Source of the DNA: an uncultured Clostridia bacterium | GTDB taxonomy: Bacteria > Bacillota > Clostridia > UBA1381 | NCBI GenBank assembly: GCA_947623955.1 | Contig: CANQIP010000001.1 | Span: 1 to 64,000, forward strand | DNA: 64,000 nt | Direction of reading: 5' to 3' | In this document: piece after piece, positions 16,082 to 24,879 of the stretch | Layout: each line of letters begins with the position of its first letter | Position numbering within the stretch: position 1 is the stretch's first letter | Program-made: the position numbers and the translations under genes | Notes under the pieces: generated by a model | Databases searched by the model: none | Seen by the model: the letters and a program-made list of their open reading frames with translations, nothing else | Told to the model about the DNA's origin: nothing

Positions 16082-18901
16082 TTAATCTATATCCTCGGTG
16101 AAGTCGGGAATATTTACGCCGTTCACATACTCGTTGTTCGGAACGGGGATATTCTCGTCCATTTCGGGCCCGATATAGAAACCCGTCTGCGTGCACTGGT
16201 TGTACGCCGTGTTCTGGAACGCGACGGACAGGCGGTACACATGGTCGTGCATGAGCGTGTAGAACTTGTGGTGCGTAACGTCGGTAGTGGTGTACACGCG
16301 CAGCTCCGTGTCGTCCTCATTGCGCCAAATCGCCTCTTCGCGCCAGTCGCCGAGAATGTCCGCCTGAATACAGGGGTTGCCCTTTTTCCAGTTGTTTGAA
16401 AGCGTGCCGGCAGGGTCTAAAATCGTGACGAGCTTGTTGTTTTCGTAATCCCACTTGTAAATTTTCGGGTAGCCGTAGCCCTTCTCCTCTACAAATTCGT
16501 GGTCGAGCAGTTCGCGGAGAAGGTCGCCGTCCCACCATATCGCGAACGCGATAGAGTCGGGGCCGTGCTCGTTAATCATCTCGCCCTCCATTGTGAAGAT
16601 GCCGTCGTCCATTACCCAGCACTGATTGCCGACGTAGCGCGGGTCGATTTTCGCGCACAGTCCGCGCGTCGTGTCGCGTCCCGTGTAGAAACCCCACTTT
16701 ATCTCGCCCGTCGCGGGGTCGCGCACCTCGTAGCCGAGTTCCGCATCAAGCTCCTCGTGTATCTGGAAGTAGTCGAGGTTGGGCGTATTCGGCGTGAAGT
16801 TGCCGAGGTTGCACGTATCGCCGTGCATAAGACCGGTCGAGTATATGCCCGTGCCGTCGTCGTCGACAGCCATCGCGCCGTATACGATCTCGTCGAGACC
16901 GTCGCCGTCTATATCGCCGACGCCGAGGTTGTGGTTGCCCTGCGCGGTAAATTCTATGTTCTGATCCTTGTTCGCGAGGAATTTCCACCGCTTAACAAGC
17001 TTATTGTCTATTACGTCGTACGCCACAAGCACCGTCGGGCAGCCGTGGTCGTAGTAGCCGCGGCACATTACGACGCTCGGGTTCTCGCCGTCGAGGTACG
17101 CCACGCACGCGAGGAAACGGTCAACGCGGTTGCCCCAGTTGTCGCCCCACTCGATAATGTTGCCGCGCGGGGGGTCGTATTCAACGGTATCGAGAGCCGC
17201 GCCCGTCAAGCCGTCGAACAGCGTCAGGTACTCGGGGCCGTCTATAATGAAACCGTCCTTGTTTCTGTAATCGGCGTCCTTGTCGCCTATCACGTTGCCT
17301 ACGCCGTCAACCGTGCCGTCCGCGGTTTTGCATACCATTTCGGATTTGCCGTCGTTGTTAAAGTCGTAAACCATGAACTGCGTGTAGTGCGCGCCGCTTC
17401 TGATGTTTTTGCCGAGATTTATTCTCCACAGGCGTTTGCCGTTTAATTTGTACGCGTCAATTATGCACTCGCCGGTGTAACCCTTGTGCGAGTTGTCCTT
17501 GCCGTTCGCGTCCCAGCGGAGGATTATCTCGTACTCACCGTCGCCGTCGAGGTCGCCGACCGACGCGTCGTTCGCGGTGTACTCGTAAACCTTGCCGCTT
17601 ACGGGGTCTGTCCACGGGGCGGGCTTGTCGAGTGGTATCGAGAGGTATTCCTTATCCCACGGCTTTACCTCGCAGCCGTGCTTTTCCGCCTTTCCGTCCT
17701 TTACGGCTTTTATCGTGTAAACGTCGGTCTGCTTGCCATCTTTATCGAGGTAGTTTGTCGAGTCGGTTATTATATCGGTTATTCTGTCGCCGTTTCTGTA
17801 CACGACAAAGTTTATACCCTGCTCGTACTCGTAGGCGTTAAGTCTCCAGCTCAGGAATATGCCGTTCTCGGTCGGAACGGCTACCGCGCCTCGATCGAGC
17901 GTTTCCATCTTGTACTTCTTAGGCTCCGCCTCCATATCTATCGTAACGTCCGCACGCGCCGTTTTACCGCTTGTTGTGACAGCCTCCACGCCGTACACGT
18001 AAGGCACGTTCGTCACAACCTTGTCGTCTATGTAATCGGTATCGGTCGTGCGTGCTATAAGCTTGTATATGCCGTAGGGAGCTTTGCGGTAAATATTGTA
18101 CCAAACAGCCGCATCCGTTCCATCCCACACGAGCGCGACGGAATTTGCCGTTTCCTTCGCGTCGAGATTTTCTATCTTCGCCGTGACCGCGCCGCCGTCA
18201 ACCACGGTGACGTTTACCGACGACGTTTCGCCGAGGAAATTCTGCGCGTAAAGCGGGCAGACGGTGTACTCGAACTCCTGCGCAAGCTCCACCGTGTCGT
18301 CCGTAAATTCCTCGCCCGTAACCTCGGTACAAATCTCGATTTCGTGATTTCTCTTGTGGTTTATGCGCTGTACGCGGTAGCCCGTAACATCAGCCGCCTT
18401 ATCCCACGTAAGCTTTACCGCCGCGCCGCTGCGTTTTGCGGTAACGCTGCCCGTAAGATTTGTAACGCCGACAGTGCGCTTTATGGCTATTTCTATACTG
18501 TTAAGCGCGGTGTGACGGCTTGACTCAAACGCGAATTCAATCTTTCCGTCCGTCACCTCGACCGTGTACACTCTCTCCGCAACGACGTTGCAGCGCACCC
18601 ATACGCGCTTTCTGTCGCCGTTTATCGAGTAGCGCACAACGGTGTCGCCCTCGTCGTCGTAATCGCCCGTTGATACGCGCACGATATATGTTCCGTTTTC
18701 CATATCAACTCTGAATGTATTTTCATCGACAAAAAGGAAATCGCGGTTTAATTCCTTCTCACCGTCCGGTCTTTCGACAGCCGACGCCGTTTTAATGAGA
18801 CCGTAGCCTTTTTCCGGTGTGTAAAGCGTGGTTTCCGTAACCTTTGTGCAGCCGTTTTGAACGGTTTTCTTTCCGAAATCAAAGCTTGCTTTTGTAAACA
18901 T
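16082..18901 (-). CDS. Rhamnogalacturonan lyase (PL11) without signal peptide
   Basis: A 939-residue multidomain enzyme. Residues 1-140 look like a galactose-binding beta-sandwich (FDFGKKTVQNG..., with repeated beta strands). About 143-330 hold two fibronectin type III-like repeats. About 330-925 are the PL11 module, starting ETLDRGAVAV and containing [52 protein letters not shown] and [13 protein letters not shown]11 enzymes cut the rhamnose-galacturonate backbone of pectin RG-I by beta-elimination. No signal peptide is seen, and an in-frame TAA lies just four codons before the ATG. A secreted form is therefore unlikely. Confidence 0.92.
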   Translation of the reverse strand: MFTKASFDFGKKTVQNGCTKVTETTLYTPEKGYGLIKTASAVERPDGEKELNRDFLFVDENTFRVDMENGTYIVRVSTGDYDDEGDTVVRYSINGDRKRVWVRCNVVAERVYTVEVTDGKIEFAFESSRHTALNSIEIAIKRTVGVTNLTGSVTAKRSGAAVKLTWDKAADVTGYRVQRINHKRNHEIEICTEVTGEEFTDDTVELAQEFEYTVCPLYAQNFLGETSSVNVTVVDGGAVTAKIENLDAKETANSVALVWDGTDAAVWYNIYRKAPYGIYKLIARTTDTDYIDDKVVTNVPYVYGVEAVTTSGKTARADVTIDMEAEPKKYKMETLDRGAVAVPTENGIFLSWRLNAYEYEQGINFVVYRNGDRITDIITDSTNYLDKDGKQTDVYTIKAVKDGKAEKHGCEVKPWDKEYLSIPLDKPAPWTDPVSGKVYEYTANDASVGDLDGDGEYEIILRWDANGKDNSHKGYTGECIIDAYKLNGKRLWRINLGKNIRSGAHYTQFMVYDFNNDGKSEMVCKTADGTVDGVGNVIGDKDADYRNKDGFIIDGPEYLTLFDGLTGAALDTVEYDPPRGNIIEWGDNWGNRVDRFLACVAYLDGENPSVVMCRGYYDHGCPTVLVAYDVIDNKLVKRWKFLANKDQNIEFTAQGNHNLGVGDIDGDGLDEIVYGAMAVDDDGTGIYSTGLMHGDTCNLGNFTPNTPNLDYFQIHEELDAELGYEVRDPATGEIKWGFYTGRDTTRGLCAKIDPRYVGNQCWVMDDGIFTMEGEMINEHGPDSIAFAIWWDGDLLRELLDHEFVEEKGYGYPKIYKWDYENNKLVTILDPAGTLSNNWKKGNPCIQADILGDWREEAIWRNEDDTELRVYTTTDVTHHKFYTLMHDHVYRLSVAFQNTAYNQCTQTGFYIGPEMDENIPVPNNEYVNGVNIPDFTEDID

Positions 18902-19058
18902 AACCTTTTTCCATTACCTTTCAGCCCGTAAATTTTATCCCCGCCGACGCGCACGGGCGCACCTCGGCGTATAACATATCATTTTAATTATACACCCGAG
19001 GCGGGGAATAAGTAAAGGGGGTTTTTGAAAAAATTTCAAATTTTTATGCGCGGCGATT

Positions 19059-19883
19059 TTATTCCGCGCCGTCCGCCGTTCCCACTCCGATATTGTCGAG
19101 GCTCTTAAATTCAAAGCCCTGCTCCTTCGCGCAGTTTATTATGTCCTGCAAAGCGGCGGCATTATCCGACGAAACGGCGTGCAGGAGCAGTATCGCGCCG
19201 TCGTGGAAATAGGGCGTGACCTCCTTAAATGCGTGTTCCTTGCCCTGCTGCATATTTATGTCCCAGTCCTTGTATGCGAAACTCCACAAAATTGTTTTGT
19301 ACCCCATATCGCGTGCCACAGCGAGTACGCGCTCCGACCACTCGCCCTCCGGCGGACGCATGTACGTCATGGTATAGCCGTACATTTCCTGCGCCGTTTT
19401 GTTTAAATCGTCAAGTTCTTTTTGAACTGCTTCGACGCTCTGTTTCGGCAGGTTTACGTGGTTGACGGTGTGATTTCCCACTATGTGACCGTCGTCGATC
19501 ATGCGCCTGACAAGCTCCTGCTGGTTTTCAAGATACGGCCCCGTCACGAAAAAAGCGGCGGGCGTGTGCGTCGCCTCAAGAACGTCGAGTATCTGCGAGG
19601 TGTAGCCGTTTTCGTAGCCCTCGTCAAACGTCAGATAAAGCGTTTTCGGCGCGTTTTCGTCCATGTAGTAGCAGTCGTATTTTGCCATTGTGTCCCTGTC
19701 CTTCTGCGGAATGTCGGGAGCCTTTCCCTTCTTTTTCACAAATCCCCAGCCCGTTCCCGTGTTGTCGAGCGTTTCGTATGAGCCTTGATTTGACGTGACG
19801 CTCGCTGTTTCCTCGCTTTTTTCCGCGCCGCAGCCCGTTAAAATAAGCGCCGCGCAGATGATTGTTACAAAAAATTTTTTCAT
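19059..19883 (-). CDS. PdaA-like polysaccharide deacetylase lipoprotein
   Basis: A 274-residue lipoprotein: signal peptide with lipobox LTGC and lipidated C18. It has GWGFVKKKG and the NodB domain with YLTFDEGYENGYT (catalytic D87, next residue E88), the metal-binding HTVNH (H138/H142) and YMRPPEGEWS. The TFDxGYENGYT form and the GWGF prefix are typical of PdaA, which deacetylates N-acetylmuramic acid for delta-lactam formation in spore cortex. This suggests a sporulation link, as inference. It is divergent from a second deacetylase at 20000 and 157 bp upstream of the PL11 gene. Confidence 0.9.
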   Translation of the reverse strand: MKKFFVTIICAALILTGCGAEKSEETASVTSNQGSYETLDNTGTGWGFVKKKGKAPDIPQKDRDTMAKYDCYYMDENAPKTLYLTFDEGYENGYTSQILDVLEATHTPAAFFVTGPYLENQQELVRRMIDDGHIVGNHTVNHVNLPKQSVEAVQKELDDLNKTAQEMYGYTMTYMRPPEGEWSERVLAVARDMGYKTILWSFAYKDWDINMQQGKEHAFKEVTPYFHDGAILLLHAVSSDNAAALQDIINCAKEQGFEFKSLDNIGVGTADGAE

Positions 19884-19930
19884 ATTTACATCTTCCTTTC
19901 TTTTTTGTCAGAATTTTTTGTCAAATGTTG

Positions 19931-19959
19931 TTGAATTTTAAATTGTTTTGGTGTATACT
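19931..19959 (+). promoter_or_regulatory. Sigma-A promoter of the plus-strand deacetylase
   Basis: TTGAAT (19931-19936) and TATACT (19954-19959) are 17 bp apart, 41 bp upstream of the ATG at 20000, which has an AGGGGG ribosome binding site. Confidence 0.72.
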
Positions 19960-19999
19960 AAATATATATTTACTTTAATGTGTTAAAAGGGGGATTACG

Positions 20000-21136
20000 A
20001 TGGCAACTATGAATGAATTTGAGCGCAGACGCCGTGAACGCAGGATGCGTGAGCGCCGCAGGAAGAAACGCATTCGTGCCGCTATTATTCTTATAGCTTT
20101 CGTATGTGCCGTTATATTGATTGTCATATTGGTTATGAGCAGATGCTCGTCAAACAAGCCCGCGGAAACGGTACAACTCGGCAGCGACGGTACGAGCGAG
20201 ACTACGCTGTCTCCCCAAAATGAAGAAACGCCCACTCCCGTTCCCACGGCAAATCCGATGACAATACCCCCCGCCTCGGAAAACAACGACCTGATGGACA
20301 TCATAGAAGACGCCGATCAGGAAAAACGCTGCTATCTCACGTTTGACGACGGCCCCACGGAAAATATAACGCCGCAAATTCTCGACACGTTAAGACGCTA
20401 CAACGTAAAGGCTACGTTCTTCGAGATAGGCTCGCTTATACAGACAAACCCATCCATGGCGCGCCGCGTTTACGAGGAAGGACACCTTATCGCAAACCAT
20501 TCCGACGGACATAACTATGCAAAATTATATGTTTCTGCCGACACATTTATGAATGAGGTCAACGAATGTTACGAGGCTATCAAGGACATCACCGGCGAGG
20601 CTGAGCCGTTTAAGCTTGTGCGTTTCCCGGGCGGCGGTTTCAATTCGAGCGCGGACAGTTATTCGCCCGTAAAGCAGGAGTGTAAGGACGCGCTTGCGGA
20701 GTACGGTTTCTACTACTGTGACTGGAACGCGTTAAACGGCGACGCGGAAGGCAGAACGAAGGACGCCGACGAACTCCTCGATTATCTCATAGAATCTGCC
20801 GAGGGTCAGGACAATCTTGTAGTGCTTATGCACGACGCGGCGGCTAAGCAGGCGACCGCGGACGCGCTCGGCTCGATTATAGAATATCTGAGAGGCGAGG
20901 GCTACACGTTCCACAGGCTCGACGATATTGAGTATCGCTCATCTTCCGACAGTTCAAGCCTCGGCAGCGGGGATAACGGTTCGGATACCAGTACGGACGG
21001 AAATTCGGATTACGACACCGATGAAAATTCAAATTCGGACGACGAGGACAGCACGCCCGCGCCGCAGCGCACAACGACGCCCGCGCCGTCTTCCGGTTCG
21101 TCCGGCGGAAATACGGGTCCCATAATTATTCAGTAA
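20000..21136 (+). CDS. Membrane-anchored polysaccharide deacetylase
   Basis: A 378-residue protein. The first 26 residues are extremely basic (mostly Arg/Lys/Glu), then one transmembrane segment at about 27-47 and a Pro/Thr linker. The NodB domain begins YLTFDDGPTE (D116/D117), with zinc ligands in HSDGH (H167/H171) and RFPGGGFNSSA. The last 65 residues are a low-complexity Ser/Asp/Asn/Thr/Pro tail. It likely removes acetyl groups from peptidoglycan or another surface glycan outside the cell. It is one of two plus-strand genes in the window and is followed by a strong hairpin terminator. Confidence 0.93.
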   Translation: MATMNEFERRRRERRMRERRRKKRIRAAIILIAFVCAVILIVILVMSRCSSNKPAETVQLGSDGTSETTLSPQNEETPTPVPTANPMTIPPASENNDLMDIIEDADQEKRCYLTFDDGPTENITPQILDTLRRYNVKATFFEIGSLIQTNPSMARRVYEEGHLIANHSDGHNYAKLYVSADTFMNEVNECYEAIKDITGEAEPFKLVRFPGGGFNSSADSYSPVKQECKDALAEYGFYYCDWNALNGDAEGRTKDADELLDYLIESAEGQDNLVVLMHDAAAKQATADALGSIIEYLRGEGYTFHRLDDIEYRSSSDSSSLGSGDNGSDTSTDGNSDYDTDENSNSDDEDSTPAPQRTTTPAPSSGSSGGNTGPIIIQ

Positions 21137-21138
21137 TA

Positions 21139-21172
21139 CAAAAAATCCACCCCCCACGGGGTGGATTTTTTT
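21139..21172. terminator. Bidirectional terminator between the deacetylase and nrdG
   Basis: AAAAATCCACCCC (21141-21153) pairs with GGGGTGGATTTTT (21158-21170) in a near-perfect stem. A and T tracts on the two sides let it serve both converging genes. Confidence 0.9.
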
Positions 21173-21180
21173 CGCTCTTT

Positions 21181-21684
21181 TTATATTTTTAGCAGTTGTA
21201 TCTCGCCTGACGCGAGCGTTTTTTTCACATCTATAAGCCGCTGGTTCTCGCTGCCGCGAAATTTCAGGCGCAGATTTTTCTTTGCCTCCACGAATTTGCC
21301 GTCCACAAGCACGTCGATGAGCGCGAGTATGTCCTTTGACACGTTCGTGTCTTTAAGCTGCTCGAACGTAAAGCCGCTGTAGCACCATATGCTCATGTCG
21401 GGGTGTTTGTCCTTCACGGCGCGTATGACATTAAGCACCGTCTCCCTGTTCTCCGGCTCGAACGGCTCGCCGCCGAGTACGCTGAAACCCTCTATGTAGT
21501 CGGGTTCGAGCGCGATGAGTATTTCTTCGAGCGTGTCGTCGTCAAACGGCTCTCCGTAAGCGAAATCCCACGCCTCGCTGTTAAAGCAGCCCTTGCACGC
21601 GTGGCGGCAGCCGCTTACAAACAGCGATACGCGCACGCCGGGCCCGTTCGCAACGTCGGTTTTTTTTATTGTCGCGTAGTTCAT
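21181..21684 (-). CDS. nrdG: Anaerobic ribonucleotide reductase activase NrdG
   Basis: A 167-residue radical SAM enzyme that installs the glycyl radical on NrdD. The CxxxCxxC motif C26/C30/C33 lies in SGCRHACKGCFN, preceded by the family motif DVANGPGVRVSLF. EPFDDDTLEEI and the FSVLGGEPFEPEN stretch also match. It follows nrdD by 71 bp, and a strong intrinsic terminator lies in that gap, which would make nrdG expression lower than nrdD. Confidence 0.96.
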   Translation of the reverse strand: MNYATIKKTDVANGPGVRVSLFVSGCRHACKGCFNSEAWDFAYGEPFDDDTLEEILIALEPDYIEGFSVLGGEPFEPENRETVLNVIRAVKDKHPDMSIWCYSGFTFEQLKDTNVSKDILALIDVLVDGKFVEAKKNLRLKFRGSENQRLIDVKKTLASGEIQLLKI

Positions 21685-21716
21685 TTTGAGTTCCTTTCCG
21701 CTCCCTCATTTTTTCA

Positions 21717-21743
21717 GAAAAAAAGGGGCGGCACAACCGCCCC
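21717..21743 (-). terminator. Terminator between nrdD and nrdG
   Basis: GGGGCGG (21725-21731) pairs with CCGCCCC (21737-21743). On the minus strand the stem is followed by eight T residues. It sits 12 bp after the nrdD stop and before the nrdG start. Confidence 0.85.
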
Positions 21744-21755
21744 GAAAAATTCGCA

Positions 21756-23882
21756 TTACAGATGCAGCACTCTGCTCTTTATTTCGCTTGTCTTGCCTGT
21801 ATTCCAGAAGTTCTCGCCGAGGTAGCCGCACGTTCTGCGCGTTACGGACAACCTGTTCTTATCCTTATTGCCGCACTGCGGACATTCCCATTCGAGGTCG
21901 TCGTTTATCATAATCTCGCCGTCAAAGCCGCATACCTGGCAATAGTCGGATTTCGTGTTGAATTCGCCGTACTGGATATGGTCGTAAATGTACTTCACGA
22001 GCATTTCGAGCGCGGGCAGGTTGTTCTGCATATTCGGTATCTCAACGTACGAAATCGCGCCGCCGAGCGAAATGTCCTGGAACTCGCTCTCGATGTCGAA
22101 CTTGTCGAACGCGCTTATATTCTCTCTTACGTCAACGTGGTACGAATTTGTGTAGTAGCCCTTGTCGGTTACGTTCTTGATTATGCCGTACTTGGCGCGG
22201 TCAATCTTCGCGAAACGGTAGCAGAGCGACTCCGCGGGCGTACCGTAAAGCGCGAAACCGATATTCGTTCTCTTTTTCCACTCCTGAACCTTTTCGCGCA
22301 TCTTTTTCATTACCTTCAGCGCGAACTCCTTGCCCTCGCCGTGCGTCTGGCTCTGGCCTGTCATAAGGTAGGTAAGCTCGTACAGTCCGATGTAGCCGAG
22401 CGAGATCGAGGAGTAGCCGCCGTAGAGGTACTTGTCAATCTTCTCACCCTTTTTAAGACGCGCTATCGCGCCGTACTGCCAGTGAATGGGGCTTACGTCC
22501 GACACTGTGCCGACAAGCGCCTTGTGACGGCACATAATAGCCTCGAAACAAAGCTCCAGTCTTTCCTCGAACAGTTTCCAGAAACGATCCATATCGCCCT
22601 TCGCGATAATGCCCATCTGCGGGAGGTTTATGCTGACAACGCCCTGATTGAAACGTCCTTCCCACTTATAATTGCCGTTCTCGTCCTTCCACGGAGCGAG
22701 GAACGAACGGCAGCCCATAGGTCCGAAAACGTTGCCCTCGTAGTTTTCGCGCATCTTCTTCGCGCTCAAATAATCGGGGTACATTCTCTTTGCGCTGCAC
22801 TTTACGGCGAGTTTAGTAACGTAATCGTACTTGCCGCCCTTTAAGCAGTTGTTCTCGTCAAGCACGTACACGAGTTTCGGGAACGCCGGCGTTACGTAAA
22901 CGCCCTGCTCGTTCTTTATGCCCTCGAGACGCTGACGGAGTATTTCTTCTATTATTCTTACGTTTTCCTCAACGTACTCGTCGTTCTCGTCGATGTAGAG
23001 GAAAAGCGTTACAAACGGCGACTGACCGTTCGTTGTCATGAGCGTGTTAATCTGGTACTGTATCGTCTGCACGCCGGACTTCAGTTCGTCGTCAACGCGC
23101 ATCGAAACTATCTTTTCGAGCGTGTCGGCGTCTATGTTGTCGCCGAACTTCTCTCTCGCCTCTTTTTCAAACTTATCGCGGCTCTTTCTTAAATACTTTC
23201 CGAGGTGCGCCACGTTCACCGACTGTCCGCCGTACTGGTTACTCGCGACCGCCGCTATGATCTGCGTCGTGACGGTGCAGGCAACCTGAAAGCTCTTGGG
23301 CGACTCAATAAGCTTGCCGTTCATTACCGTGCCGTTGTCAAGCATATCCTTTATGTTTATGAGGCAGCAGTTGAATATCGGCTGAATGAAGTAGTCCGCG
23401 TCATGGAAGTGGAGTACGCCGTTGTCGTGCGCCATCGAGATATGCTCGGGAAGAAGTATTCTTCTTGTAAGGTCGCGCGATACCTCGCCCGCGATGTAGT
23501 CGCGCTGCGTCGACGCGTGAACCGTGTTCTTGTTGGAGTTTTCCTCCGCAAGTTCCTTGTTCTCGTTCTTTATGAGTTTAAGGATCGACTCGTCAGTCGT
23601 GTTCTTTTTACGGAGCAGACTTCTCTGGTAACGGTAAATCATGTACTTCTTCGCGAGCACGTACTTGTTATGACTTACCAGAGTTCTTTCTATAATGTCC
23701 TGTATAGTCTCTACGGGGATAACGTCGCCGCTGAGATTTTCCACGTTCTCGACAGCCTTCGCTATAAGCTCCTCATCGGCTTTCTGTGAATTTTCAACCT
23801 CAACGTTCGCCTTCTCTATGGCGTTCGTTATCTTTTCCACATCATAGCTGACTATTCTTCCGTCACGCTTTTGAACCTTCAT
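21756..23882 (-). CDS. nrdD: Anaerobic (class III) ribonucleoside-triphosphate reductase NrdD
   Basis: A 708-residue glycyl-radical enzyme making dNTPs without oxygen. An ATP-cone opens it (VQKRDGRIVSYDVEKITNAI). The C-terminus has the zinc site C648/C651 and C667/C670, then RTCGYLGENFWNTGKT with radical glycine G686. Its partner NrdG follows. The 356-bp leader has NrdR-like boxes next to a sigma-A promoter, so dATP/ATP-sensing NrdR repression is expected. No oxygen-dependent reductase is in the window. Confidence 0.97.
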   Translation of the reverse strand: MKVQKRDGRIVSYDVEKITNAIEKANVEVENSQKADEELIAKAVENVENLSGDVIPVETIQDIIERTLVSHNKYVLAKKYMIYRYQRSLLRKKNTTDESILKLIKNENKELAEENSNKNTVHASTQRDYIAGEVSRDLTRRILLPEHISMAHDNGVLHFHDADYFIQPIFNCCLINIKDMLDNGTVMNGKLIESPKSFQVACTVTTQIIAAVASNQYGGQSVNVAHLGKYLRKSRDKFEKEAREKFGDNIDADTLEKIVSMRVDDELKSGVQTIQYQINTLMTTNGQSPFVTLFLYIDENDEYVEENVRIIEEILRQRLEGIKNEQGVYVTPAFPKLVYVLDENNCLKGGKYDYVTKLAVKCSAKRMYPDYLSAKKMRENYEGNVFGPMGCRSFLAPWKDENGNYKWEGRFNQGVVSINLPQMGIIAKGDMDRFWKLFEERLELCFEAIMCRHKALVGTVSDVSPIHWQYGAIARLKKGEKIDKYLYGGYSSISLGYIGLYELTYLMTGQSQTHGEGKEFALKVMKKMREKVQEWKKRTNIGFALYGTPAESLCYRFAKIDRAKYGIIKNVTDKGYYTNSYHVDVRENISAFDKFDIESEFQDISLGGAISYVEIPNMQNNLPALEMLVKYIYDHIQYGEFNTKSDYCQVCGFDGEIMINDDLEWECPQCGNKDKNRLSVTRRTCGYLGENFWNTGKTSEIKSRVLHL

Positions 23883-23932
23883 TTTCTTTCCTTCCCTTCC
23901 CGAAATGCTTTAAAACCGACGCCATTCATATA

Positions 23933-24018
23933 CCACTATATTTTGTGCCGTCCGTTACGCAAACTCTCTATATCTTGAATACGAACCAAATTATAGCACA
24001 AGATTTTTTTAAATGCAA
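23933..24018 (-). promoter_or_regulatory. nrdD promoter with two NrdR-like boxes
   Basis: Minus-strand TTGCAT (24013-24018) and TATAAT (23990-23995) are 17 bp apart. Just downstream lie CCACTATATTTTGTGC (23933-23948), close to the NrdR consensus ACACWATATATWGTGT, and a weaker box at 23963-23978. They start 30 bp apart, about the three-turn spacing NrdR uses. Confidence 0.7.
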
Positions 24019-24159
24019 CTGAATTATGTTTACAAGTTTGCGACAAAAAGGGTCAAAAAAATTGTTTTTGTAAACATAATGTAACTTGACACGAAAAAAT
24101 CACGTAAAACCGACATTTCTTTTTTTACAATAATGTTACTTTGTGCGGTGGCAAAATAG

Positions 24160-24191
24160 ACAAAAAATAAGGCTGTTTTTTGTGCAGCCTT
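24160..24191 (-). terminator. Terminator of the V-type ATPase operon
   Basis: AAGGCTG (24169-24175) pairs with CAGCCTT (24185-24191). On the minus strand this is followed by ATTTTTTGTC. It lies 48 bp after the subunit D stop. Confidence 0.82.
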
Positions 24192-24238
24192 ACATATCCC
24201 TTGTGTTTGCGTGATTTCGTTGCCACAATATATAGTGG
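24191..24238. promoter_or_regulatory. Distal NrdR-like box pair upstream of nrdD
   Basis: CCACAATATATAGTGG (24223-24238) is almost a perfect NrdR box and a near-perfect palindrome. A half-matching box ending TTGTGT lies at 24191-24206, exactly 32 bp away. The pair abuts the ATPase subunit D stop and is about 310-355 bp upstream of nrdD. The rest of this 356-bp gap (24019-24159) is AT-rich with a GTTTAC/GTAAAC inverted repeat and shows no gene. Confidence 0.6.
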
Positions 24239-24859
24239 TTATCCGATTTCTTTGGTGCGCTTGATAATTTTCAGTCTCGTGTGTTCCTCGCGCTCCTTTT
24301 CCTCCAGGGCGTTGGCTATTTCCTTCGTGATGTTCTCGTAGCGCGGGATCGTGATGTTTTCGAGAGCATTCGCGCGTTTCTGCGTTTTCTTGATGTTCAT
24401 GGCGAGGCGGTACACGGCGTTTTCTATTTCCGTAAGGCGCACGGTAAGCGATTTTACCTCGTTGAATTTAGCCATCGCCTCGTCCAGCGCGGAGGACGTG
24501 TCGCCGAAACTGTAAGCGGGTCTGCCGCTTTTTGCATCGGCAGTCACGACGGGTATCTCCACGCCCATTACGCTCCTTAAATCGACCTTCACGCTGTCCT
24601 CCAGTTTGGCGCAGCGCGCAAGGTACTGCACATGGCTCACGCCCATTATTATATTCGCGCCTTCAAGCGCCTTGTACGCGGCTGCGAACGTACGCTCTAT
24701 GTCAGCCTCCACACGCTTCGTTTCCTCTATTAGGTTCATCATCTCGCGGATAAGGATATTACGCTTTTTATCAAGCATTTCATATCCCTGCCGCGACAGG
24801 CGCAGCGTGTTCTTCGCCGCTATCAGGTTGCCCTTTGTGGGGGCGGCGTCGTTTTGCAT
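24239..24859 (-). CDS. ntpD: V-type ATP synthase subunit D
   Basis: A 206-residue helical protein. It opens with APTKGNLIAAKNTLRLSRQG, the conserved D-subunit start, and is coiled-coil through most of its length. D forms the central rotor shaft inside the A3B3 head together with F. It is the last gene of the nine-gene operon, 20 bp after subunit B, with a terminator downstream. Confidence 0.95.
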   Translation of the reverse strand: MQNDAAPTKGNLIAAKNTLRLSRQGYEMLDKKRNILIREMMNLIEETKRVEADIERTFAAAYKALEGANIIMGVSHVQYLARCAKLEDSVKVDLRSVMGVEIPVVTADAKSGRPAYSFGDTSSALDEAMAKFNEVKSLTVRLTEIENAVYRLAMNIKKTQKRANALENITIPRYENITKEIANALEEKEREEHTRLKIIKRTKEIG

Positions 24860-24879
24860 AATATCCTCTCCTTTCGGTT

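Noticed and set aside
16499-18523. Long plus-strand frames opposite the cytoplasmic lyase.
   Set aside because: They mirror the codon pattern of the lyase and show no protein-like composition or start signals.
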